Source: an uncultured Lachnospiraceae bacterium
GTDB taxonomy: Bacteria > Bacillota > Clostridia > Lachnospirales > Lachnospiraceae
DNA length: 10,284 nucleotides
Assembly (NCBI GenBank): GCA_910577955.1
Contig: CAJTNC010000040.1
Coordinates: 1 to 10,284 of the forward strand
Direction: 5' to 3'
Part shown: piece by piece, positions 1 to 5,703 of the stretch
Layout: every line of letters begins with the position of its first letter
Position numbering within the stretch: position 1 is the stretch's first letter
Position numbers and translations under genes: made by a program
Notes under the pieces: generated by a model
What the model saw: the letters and a program-made list of their open reading frames with translations, nothing else
Database searches by the model: none
What the model was told of the DNA's origin: nothing

Positions 1-13
1 TGGGAGAAAGGAA

Positions 14-43
14 AATCCAATCACTTCCTAACATGATTGGATT
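14..43. promoter_or_regulatory. Perfect 10-bp inverted repeat upstream of the acetyltransferase gene
   Basis: AATCCAATCA at 14-23 is the exact reverse complement of TGATTGGATT at 34-43, with a 10-base spacer. As RNA it gives a 10-bp stem ending 12 bases before the start codon at 56. No U-run follows, so it is not a standard intrinsic terminator. It could be a repressor operator or an mRNA leader structure. It may also mask the start, since the only Shine-Dalgarno-like run (GGGAGAAAGG, 2-11) lies about 45 bases upstream of the ATG. The structure is seen; its role is a guess. Confidence 0.6.
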
Positions 44-55
44 ATACGTGATAAA

Positions 56-562
56 ATGGACTTTGGATTAGCGGTAATGCAAGATCTGGAACAATTAAAA
101 GATGTATATAGAGAAATCATAAAAAATATGAATGAAAAAGGTATTCAGATTTGGGATGATATTTACCCTTGTGAGTTCTTTGAGGAAGATATAAGAAATA
201 ATCGCCTTTATATTTTGAAGGATTATAGTGAAATCATATCTGCATTTGCTTTATGCGGCGTAAGCACAGGCGAAAATGCAGTTGAGTGGAAAGACAAGTA
301 TGCTAAAGCTATGTATATTGACCGTTTAGGTGTTAATATCAAACATTTAAAAAAAGGCATAGGCAGTTTGATGATTGCTGAGGCGAGACAAATCACAAAA
401 ACATTAGGCGCTGAATATCTAAGGCTTTTTGTTGTAGATATAAATGAGCCTGCCATTCAACTTTATCATAAAAATAATTTTTCGAAAGTTGATGGAGTTT
501 ATGAGGAAGTATTCGATGATGGTTTTGTGTTACATGAATATGGATATGAAATAAAAGTATAA
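56..562 (+). CDS. GNAT-family N-acetyltransferase
   Basis: Predicted cytoplasmic acetyltransferase that moves an acetyl group from acetyl-CoA to an amine; the substrate cannot be told from sequence. At 168 residues it is the usual length for a single GNAT domain. Motif A, the acetyl-CoA pyrophosphate loop, is at residues 91-104 (LGVNIKHLKKGIGS, with the expected K-K-G-I-G-S). Motif B follows at about 121-145, with the typical V-x-x-x-N-x-x-A-I-x-L-Y-x-x-N-x-F pattern. ATG 56 is the only plausible start: the frame is closed by TAA at 29-31 and offers no other start codon, although no good ribosome binding site sits in front of it. A hairpin at 14-43 lies in the leader. The gene stands alone, with 128 bases to the next start. 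The family call is firm; resistance or protein-modification roles are both possible. Confidence 0.87.
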   Translation: MDFGLAVMQDLEQLKDVYREIIKNMNEKGIQIWDDIYPCEFFEEDIRNNRLYILKDYSEIISAFALCGVSTGENAVEWKDKYAKAMYIDRLGVNIKHLKKGIGSLMIAEARQITKTLGAEYLRLFVVDINEPAIQLYHKNNFSKVDGVYEEVFDDGFVLHEYGYEIKV

Positions 563-690
563 GTCAGATTACAGCGTTGCTGAGAACTGAAAACAACAAA
601 AAGACTGAATTTTTTTATGAAAAGTGAAGCTGCATTATAGAATAGGATTCATTAAACTGATAAATCGAATTTAATTAAGGAGTGAAATAC

Positions 691-1512
691 ATGAACATCA
701 GAAAAATAGCTAAAGCACATATAGCAACTATTATGGTTTTATCGGCAATATTCTTGTGTGCGGGATGTGGAACCGATATACCAAAAGAGGCAGCGCCAAC
801 TGTAATTGCGGAAGAAATTTTAAATAATGAAAGCTTGGTGATAGAGAGTGATATAAAAGAAGAAAACCAAGATAAAGACACGGCAAACAGAAATGATGTA
901 ACAGAAGATCAAAAGGCACCGGCTGAAAAAACAAATATTTACAATGATGTTCTGACGCAATACAGCGACATGGTTCAAAATGACTTTTACGTTGATCTAC
1001 GGGATTCAGATACCTATGAAAGCAGTTTTGGAGAGGCAATCGGGCTTGAAATCCGCACACATAAGCAGGACATTTATTACACATTTTATGATATAGATGG
1101 AAACGGAACAATGGAACTTATTATTGCAGGAGGGGAAAATGCTGCATCAAATCCCACCTTTTCCCCTTGGAATTATGACTTATACGGGTATGACGGAACT
1201 AATGTAGTTCATATTTTCCCGGATATGGATTTTGGTTACAGAACGAATTTTTCGATTTATGACCATGGAGTGATAGAAGTGTTTTACAGCGGCAGTGCTG
1301 CGGAATCAGGCGTTGATTTCTACAGAATAAGCACTGACGGGTTTACTCCCGAACTAATTGATTCTTTTTCCGCAGTTGCTCATTTAGAAGGAGATGAGCC
1401 TGTATTTACCTATTCTCACTATAGGAATGAAATTACGGAAGAAGAATATAATGCCAACATTCAAGGCTACGAAATTGCTCTTACAGAATTAGATTGGATA
1501 CAGATTCAATAA
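691..1512 (+). CDS. Secreted lipoprotein with a Ca-loop-like DxDGNG motif
   Basis: Predicted cell-surface lipoprotein of 273 residues, function unknown. The N-terminus has a charged start (MNIRKIAKAH), a hydrophobic core (IATIMVLSAIFL) and a probable lipobox C-A-G-C, with lipidation at Cys26; Cys at -3 is unusual. A low-complexity acidic linker runs to about residue 85. The folded part carries YDIDGNGTMELII at about 133-145, an EF-hand/VCBS-like loop common in clostridial surface lipoproteins and possibly calcium-binding. The start is ATG 691, not the in-frame GTG at 682: AAGGAG at 677-682 sits 8 bases before 691 and overlaps the GTG. There is no neighbour with an obvious linked function. Lipoprotein status is well supported; the role is not. 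Confidence 0.8.
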   Translation: MNIRKIAKAHIATIMVLSAIFLCAGCGTDIPKEAAPTVIAEEILNNESLVIESDIKEENQDKDTANRNDVTEDQKAPAEKTNIYNDVLTQYSDMVQNDFYVDLRDSDTYESSFGEAIGLEIRTHKQDIYYTFYDIDGNGTMELIIAGGENAASNPTFSPWNYDLYGYDGTNVVHIFPDMDFGYRTNFSIYDHGVIEVFYSGSAAESGVDFYRISTDGFTPELIDSFSAVAHLEGDEPVFTYSHYRNEITEEEYNANIQGYEIALTELDWIQIQ

Positions 1513-1810
1513 AATGTACTGTCTTGTCTGCGCTGGTTGGTACTGTAATGATCTGCCCCTCGGAGAAACCCAGATTTCTGCTGGTTATTCCTAAATTCTG
1601 TAAGCTCTTTTCTTGGTTTCGTTTTTTTCATGAAAATAAATAGGAAAGCATGGCTTTTACCGCGTTCAGCTGCTGTACCACATGGGACTTCTGAAGGAGA
1701 ACGAGGAGTTAAAGTGGGCAGAGAATATGGATATTTATATATAAGAAGCAGGTCAGTTAAGCCCACGGAAACAGTTCACAGCACCCGGAGAGCATTTCAC
1801 AACAAACAGA

Positions 1811-1839
1811 TTGCCTGAATGATTCAAGCAGACTATAAT
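1811..1839 (+). promoter_or_regulatory. Sigma-A-type promoter for the ABC region
   Basis: TTGCCT at 1811-1816 and a perfect TATAAT at 1834-1839 are separated by exactly 17 bases. The spacer contains the dyad TGAAT-G-ATTCA (1816-1826), a possible operator. Transcription would begin near 1846 and read through the short ORF at 1878 into the ABC transporter genes. The spacing and -10 match are seen; activity is inferred. Confidence 0.6.
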
Positions 1840-1877
1840 AACTGTTATTTCATAATGGCAAACAGGAGAGATTAAGA

Positions 1878-1973
1878 GTGAAACTAAAAAAAGTAATGAT
1901 ATTGTTTGGCACTGTCTGTATATTGAGTAACAAATCGCTCCGGCAAACCATTTTCATTGCATTTTGTGCCTAG
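1878..1973 (+). pseudogene. Truncated leader ORF with signal-peptide-like start
   Basis: A GTG start at 1878 has a good AGGAG at 1864-1868 (9-base spacer). The ORF reads VKLKKVMILFGTVCILS, then NKSLRQTIFIAFCA and a stop: 31 codons. The first 17 residues look exactly like the n- and h-regions of a lipoprotein signal peptide, but the run breaks off where a G-C lipobox would be expected. I read it as the 5' end of a deleted secreted-protein gene fused to unrelated sequence. It could instead be a real short leader peptide, since it lies between a good promoter and the ABC genes. Confidence 0.4.
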
Positions 1974-1994
1974 AGCAAAGCGAAAGGAATGGCT

Positions 1995-2855
1995 ATGAAG
2001 TTGACAAATGCTTTCATGGTATCAGGGCTTACAAAAACATATCAGGACTTTATTTTGGACCATGTTTCATTTACCGTTCCAGACGGCTCCATTGTCGGAC
2101 TGATCGGAGAAAACGGCGCTGGGAAAAGCACGACTATTAATGCCGCTTTAGGGCTGATTCAGAAAGAAGAAGGCACTGTTTCTATTTTGGGCAGAGAAGA
2201 GTTGGATAGAGATATCAAAGAACAGATTGGCGTCGTGTTTGATGGCAGCAATTATCCCGAGCTCCTTTCCCCACGTAAATTGAACCGGGTCATGAAAAAC
2301 ATTTACAGATTCTGGGACGAACAGAAATATTGGGGATTGCTGAAACAATTTTCCCTGCCGTCTGATAAGCAGATTAAACAGTTTTCAAAAGGAATGAAGA
2401 TGAAGTTGGCTATTTCTGTTGCATTTTCCCATCATTCCAGACTGTTAATCCTAGATGAAGCCACTTGTGGGCTTGATCCGGTTGTGCGGGATGATATTCT
2501 CGATATGCTTTTAGGTTTTGTGCAGGATGAAGAGCATTCCATACTGGTATCTTCCCATATTACCAGTGATTTGGAGAAGATTGCCGATTATATCGTATTT
2601 ATTCATGAGGGGAAGGTGGTTTTTGAGAAAACCAAAGATGAACTAATCGAGCGGTTTGGTATCATCAGGTGTGGATCGACGCAATTTGGCGCACTGGACA
2701 AATCCGATATTATCTCATACCGTAGAATGGGCTATGAATGGCAAATTCTGGTTTCAGACCGGAAGAGGATACAGAAAAAATATTCGAAAGCTCTGGTTGT
2801 CCCGGCAACGATTGATGAAATTATGCTGCTTTATGTAAAGGGGGAAAAGTCATGA
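1995..2855 (+). CDS. ABC transporter ATP-binding protein (ABC-2 export type)
   Basis: Cytoplasmic ATPase of an ABC-2 type exporter, 286 residues from ATG 1995. Motifs in order: Walker A GENGAGKST (38-46), signature FSKGMKMKL (130-138), Walker B LLILDEA (150-156), D-loop GLDP (159-162) and switch His188 in SSHI. The Q-loop position reads VVFDG, with Asp83 in place of the usual Gln, a variation I associate with YtrB-like exporters. The signature is F-S-K-G rather than LSGGQ, also typical of that group. ATG 1995 is preferred over 1989: the AAAGGA at 1983-1988 abuts 1989 but lies 6 bases from 1995. The gene overlaps the membrane subunit by ATGA at 2852-2855, so they are translationally coupled. 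Related modules usually have a GntR regulator just upstream; none is present. The substrate is unknown. Confidence 0.9.
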   Translation: MKLTNAFMVSGLTKTYQDFILDHVSFTVPDGSIVGLIGENGAGKSTTINAALGLIQKEEGTVSILGREELDRDIKEQIGVVFDGSNYPELLSPRKLNRVMKNIYRFWDEQKYWGLLKQFSLPSDKQIKQFSKGMKMKLAISVAFSHHSRLLILDEATCGLDPVVRDDILDMLLGFVQDEEHSILVSSHITSDLEKIADYIVFIHEGKVVFEKTKDELIERFGIIRCGSTQFGALDKSDIISYRRMGYEWQILVSDRKRIQKKYSKALVVPATIDEIMLLYVKGEKS

Positions 2856-3481
2856 AAGGTGTTTTAGTCAAGGATCTGTATATTGCCGGAAGCAATATCC
2901 TCGTAACCATAGTAAGCCTGATTGTTTTGGGTTTGGGGTTATCCTTTTTGTTGGAAACCAGCGCACTTCTGGTTTTGGCTCCGGTTGCTTCTACAACAGC
3001 AGCATTTATTAGCATTACCAGTGATGCAGCTTCCAAATGGAACAAAAATGTCATTACCATGCCGGTATCAAGGGAGCAGATTATTGGCGAGAAGTTTTTG
3101 CTTTATATTCTGCTGGCCGTGTTGGGTATAATGACAGCGCTGATTCCCTGTGTGGTTCTTGCCTGTTTCGGTGAGGATATAACGCTACACTCTTTGTGTC
3201 TGTATGGCTCTATCGGGATAAGCGCTACTCTGTTGGCAGGCGGCATCAGTCTGCCATGTGCGTATCTATTTGATCCGGAGAAATCGCAGATTGTCTTTAT
3301 GATGTCTTTCATGGCATCAACGGGAATCATTACAGGTCTTGTGCTTCTTGCAAACTTGGTTTTTTCTGTGAAAGAGAATACCATTCTTACTTTCAACATT
3401 GTGCTTGTCATTTCTGTGATTTGATTTTTTATCTCGTACAGAATTGCGGTAAAGGTATTTCAAAAACAGGATATCACTTGA
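2852..3481 (+). pseudogene. ABC-2 membrane subunit, cut by an in-frame TGA near its end
   Basis: Integral membrane partner of the preceding ATPase. The frame is open from ATG 2852 to TGA 3422-3424, 190 residues with about five hydrophobic segments. They begin near residues 10-30 and include two adjacent pairs in the second half. Length and pattern fit ABC2_membrane_5-like permeases, which are normally a little over 200 residues. After the TGA the same frame continues FFISYRIAVKVFQKQDIT to a second TGA at 3479-3481. This reads as the expected helix end and charged tail, so the original product was about 209 residues. A single base change, or a sequencing error, explains the stop. The truncated protein may still work because only the C-terminal tail is lost. 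GGGGGAAAAG at 2839-2848 serves as ribosome binding site inside the ATPase gene. Confidence 0.75.
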
Positions 3482-3528
3482 AAGCTATAATAAAATACTT
3501 TTCTTGAGGATAAATGAGAGGTGACACA

Positions 3529-4233
3529 TTGATCCATATTGCAATCTGTGATGATGAAAAACATATGTCCGATTATATGAGGACTAATGTATCGAATTTT
3601 TTTCGTAAAAAGAATACAGAGATCCATCTGCGGACGTTTGCCAGCGGAGAAGAACTGTTAAACTACGATGGACAGATCGACATCCTGTTTCTGGATATCC
3701 AGATGAAAGGCATGGATGGTATGGAAACAGCAAGGAGGCTGAGAGAGAATAAGTTCCGGGGAATTCTGATTTTCATCACGGTACTTAAAGAGATGGTATT
3801 CCAATCTTTCGAGGTGCAGGCCTACGACTATTTGGTTAAGCCGTTTGATGAAAAACAGTTTGAAAAGACTATGGAGCGTTGTTTATCTTCCATACAAAAT
3901 GCCAGCGAGGACAGCCTGTTTGTGCAAAAGGGATATGAGGGGTGCATCATTCGTAAAGGCGAGATTGTTTTTTGTGAGATTATAGACCGGAAGATATATC
4001 TGAACTTGGCGTCAGGCGAGGTTGTTGATTATTATGAGAAAATCGAAAATCTGGAAACGAAGCTGGATGAACATTTTTTCCGATGCCACAGGAGCTACCT
4101 CATCAATCTGAAGCATTTAAGAGGTTATAAAAACGGAACTGCATATATGGATAACGGTGGGGAGATTCCTGTATCGCGTTTGCGGAGTAAGAAGTTTTCC
4201 GATGTGGTTTTGAAGTATATGAAGAATATCTAA
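3529..4233 (+). CDS. LytTR-family response regulator
   Basis: Cytoplasmic transcription regulator of the AgrA/VirR/LytR type, 234 residues. The receiver domain (about 1-118) has the acidic pair Asp8/Asp9 in ICDDE, phospho-acceptor Asp56 in LFLDIQM, Thr84 and Lys104 in YLVKPF. A LytTR DNA-binding domain (about 130-232) follows, with the family pattern F-x-R-C-H-R-S-Y-L-I-N and the P-V-S-R end. TTG 3529 is the likely start: GAGAGGTG at 3516-3523 lies about 5 bases upstream and gives MIHIAICDDE, the normal N-terminus of this family. ATG 3514 in the same frame would add five residues and has GAGGA only 3 bases away. Its partner kinase directly downstream is wrecked, so it is now an orphan unless another kinase feeds it. 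The upstream ABC module is a natural target, but this is inference. Confidence 0.9.
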   Translation: MIHIAICDDEKHMSDYMRTNVSNFFRKKNTEIHLRTFASGEELLNYDGQIDILFLDIQMKGMDGMETARRLRENKFRGILIFITVLKEMVFQSFEVQAYDYLVKPFDEKQFEKTMERCLSSIQNASEDSLFVQKGYEGCIIRKGEIVFCEIIDRKIYLNLASGEVVDYYEKIENLETKLDEHFFRCHRSYLINLKHLRGYKNGTAYMDNGGEIPVSRLRSKKFSDVVLKYMKNI

Positions 4234-4259
4234 GAGCTTTTGTATACAGGGACAGATAA

Positions 4260-4546
4260 GATAGCTGGGTATTTGGATTTTTTCGATATTTTCTTCCGAT
4301 GCGCACGATTACCGGTTTCGTGGCGTTTGTGTTTCTTTTTACGGCATGCGGGGTACTGGTCTGCCATGCAGATTACGAATAATCCGGTAGTGGATATTCT
4401 GGCAGGAAACAAACCATGGAATGTAAAACGGTGGCTGAAAAATATGGCGGAGTCATGAGTACAGAGACAAAGAGGGATATATTTGTCCTCCATGTGCTGC
4501 TGATCATTCCACAGCGTCCAGAAAGCATCCTACAACAAATGGATTA
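4260..4546 (+). pseudogene. Remnant of a GHKL sensor histidine kinase
   Basis: Three pieces of one gene survive in two frames. The first, 4260-4382, reads a hydrophobic N-terminal-like stretch (FFRYFLPMRTITGFVAFVFL and on) ending in TAA. The second, in another frame at 4366-4425, reads QITNNPVVDILAGNKPW, resembling the N-P-V strand before the G-box of GHKL kinases. The third, 4416-4546, reads TVAEKYGGVMSTETKRDIFV and on, the classic C-terminal pattern of that ATPase domain (N-V-K-x-h-A-E-K-Y-G-G). The dimerisation helix, His box, N-box and G-box are gone, so most of a roughly 400-residue gene has been deleted. Its position right after the LytTR regulator fits the usual regulator-kinase pairing. 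The C-terminal fragment is the strongest evidence; the N-terminal assignment is weaker. Confidence 0.68.
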
Positions 4547-4559
4547 ACAGGTTACTCTT

Positions 4560-4626
4560 TACAGACGAAAAAAGAAAAAGAGGGTTGTCTGTACAGGCAG
4601 CAGCAAGGCGATGGAAAATCCATCGC
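4560..4626 (+). promoter_or_regulatory. Two stem-loops in the leader of the coiled-coil gene
   Basis: TACAGAC (4560-4566) pairs with GTCTGTA (4587-4593) around a 20-base purine-rich loop. Then GCGATGGA (4608-4615) pairs with TCCATCGC (4619-4626) around AAA, a compact 8-bp hairpin. Neither is followed by a T-run, so they are not standard terminators. They sit 17 bases upstream of the ribosome binding site at 4643. A role in mRNA stability or control is possible but not shown. Confidence 0.5.
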
Positions 4627-4659
4627 TTGACAAAATCAAATTAAAGGAGGAATATACTT

Positions 4660-5238
4660 ATGGCAATGCAGATTAATGGAAACTATGACCATTCCGAAAC
4701 CGACTATGCAGAAAGGGTGAAGGAAAAACAGGACGCTGAAAGGTCGGAAAAGGTAAAGGCAGCAAAGAAGGATGTAGAGGGAAAAAGCTCTGGTAATCTG
4801 TCCGCACCACTGGATGAATACATCAGCAGTGAAAGATCAGGGAAAAAGCCTACGGGACTGTACCAAGTAGGTCGGGACGAAAACGGCAACCGGAAAATTT
4901 TTTTTGATGATTCGAAAGCGGCTCATGTGAATGAAGAGAAAAAACTGAAAGCGGAGGAAGATCGTTCCAAAGAAAGCGCAGACGGCAAAGAGCCAAAGAT
5001 AAACGAGAACAGCCCGAGGAAGCCGGAGGAGAAATGTGTTACGGATACCGATAAGGTTGACAGGGAAATTAAGAGTCTGAAAGAGAAAAAGCAGCAGTTG
5101 GAACAGCAGATCCAGTCAGCTTCCGGGAATGAGAAGAAAATCCGGGAACTGGAGAAAAGGCTGACGCAGGTAGAAAACGAGTTAAGCCAAAAAGACAATG
5201 ATACATACAGGCGGCAGAATGCTTCTGTATCAGAATAA
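4660..5238 (+). CDS. Highly charged coiled-coil protein of unknown function
   Basis: 192 residues, very rich in Lys, Glu, Asp and Ser, with no signal peptide or membrane segment, so probably cytoplasmic. The N-terminal third is disordered-looking and starts MAMQINGNYD. A more conserved-looking block at about 52-84 (DEYISSERSGKKPTGLYQVG followed by an N-G-N-R-K-I-F-F-D-D turn) has the only aromatic and hydrophobic clustering. A second low-complexity linker follows. A long helix at about 131-178 has heptad-spaced Leu and Ile (DREIKSLKEKKQQLEQQI, then RELEKRLTQVENEL), typical of a dimeric coiled coil. There is a single Cys at 126. The start is firm: AAAGGAGG at 4643-4650 lies 9 bases before ATG 4660. 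I do not recognise the family by name, though its composition resembles hypothetical proteins of Lachnospiraceae. It is probably coupled to the small membrane gene at 5255. Confidence 0.8.
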   Translation: MAMQINGNYDHSETDYAERVKEKQDAERSEKVKAAKKDVEGKSSGNLSAPLDEYISSERSGKKPTGLYQVGRDENGNRKIFFDDSKAAHVNEEKKLKAEEDRSKESADGKEPKINENSPRKPEEKCVTDTDKVDREIKSLKEKKQQLEQQIQSASGNEKKIRELEKRLTQVENELSQKDNDTYRRQNASVSE

Positions 5239-5254
5239 AGGAAAGAACTATCAT

Positions 5255-5422
5255 ATGCGCAATAAGTATTTCAAAGCATTAAGCTGTATGGTTTTTGTAA
5301 CCAGTGTTTTATTGGGGCTGGCATGGTGCAGCAGTATGCTTATCCCGAAAATGGCAGTCGGTGAGCAGATACTCTGGCACTTGCTGCCTATGGGAATTGT
5401 GCCGCTGATTATAAGTCTCTGA
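5255..5422 (+). CDS. Small two-helix membrane protein, possibly truncated
   Basis: 55 residues starting MRNKYFKALSC, with two predicted membrane helices (about 8-28 and 37-54) joined by a short loop. ATG 5255 is chosen because AAAGGA at 5237-5242 overlaps the stop codon of the coiled-coil gene (TAA 5236-5238), so the two genes are probably co-transcribed. The protein ends in the middle of a hydrophobic stretch (MGIVPLIISL, stop). Past the TGA the same frame stays hydrophobic (NVSFVQVIFSLFSIKSMLKS), which suggests a longer membrane protein cut by a stop codon. I do not recognise the family. A genuine small protein is the alternative. Confidence 0.5.
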   Translation: MRNKYFKALSCMVFVTSVLLGLAWCSSMLIPKMAVGEQILWHLLPMGIVPLIISL

Positions 5423-5606
5423 ACGAATGTATCCTTTGTGCAGGTTATATTTTCTTTATTTTCTATAAAATCCATGTTAAAATCCGTTTTTTTATAAAAA
5501 AATATTGAGATTTTACTGAGGGCGGTACAGACGTTAATTGTTTGGAATACGAAAAGACTGCCTCTTTTAGTAGAAAACTACATTTTGGATGGTTAGAAAC
5601 CTATAA

Positions 5607-5626
5607 AATTTTACACAAATTTTACA
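5607..5626 (+). promoter_or_regulatory. Candidate Pho box (two 11-bp-spaced TTTTACA repeats)
   Basis: AATTTTACA occurs at 5607-5615 and again at 5618-5626, exactly 11 bp apart, so both lie on the same helix face. A weaker TTTTACT follows at 5643-5649. PhoB/PhoP-type regulators bind direct repeats of TT(A/T)ACA with this 11-bp period. The site lies about 80 bases upstream of a phosphate transporter gene, which supports the call. A clear -10 box was not found; AATTATAC near 5667-5674 is only a weak candidate. Confidence 0.6.
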
Positions 5627-5703
5627 TAAATCATCTTTTGGATTTTACTTAGACCGGATACCATTTAATTATACGACAATTCTTCAGGGAGGATTATAGT
5701 CAG

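Larger units (their letters stand above)
1513..1988. other. Long intergenic stretch without an intact gene
   Basis: No convincing intact gene lies here. Reading frames of 60-90 codons on either strand (1506-1766 minus, 1630-1818 plus) have no recognisable domain and poor start contexts. In frame 2 of the plus strand, 1667-1731 reads RVQLLYHMGLLKENEELKWA and on to a TAA, then stays open to about 1818. Its composition is protein-like and could be a gene remnant, but I cannot name it. The 3' part holds a promoter (1811-1839) and a truncated leader ORF (1878-1973). Just before the ABC gene, a short frame ends in TGA at 1996-1998 and overlaps the ABC start as ATGA. This is what an upstream partner gene would leave behind, but only 23 codons remain. 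Confidence 0.5.

Noticed and set aside
1506..1766. 86-codon minus-strand ORF in the intergenic stretch
   Set aside because: No domain, no convincing ribosome binding site, and it overlaps the end of the lipoprotein gene.
4627..4658. TTGACA and TATACT as a promoter for the coiled-coil gene
   Set aside because: The spacer is 20 bases and the -10 box lies between the ribosome binding site and the ATG, so a transcript from it would lack the translation start.
4923..5198. Ser/Phe-rich minus-strand ORF
   Set aside because: Its composition is the mirror of the Lys/Glu-rich codons of the coiled-coil gene; no start context or family.
5470..5500. T7-ATA-A7 tract as a bidirectional terminator
   Set aside because: There is no GC-containing stem; it is only an AT-rich run.
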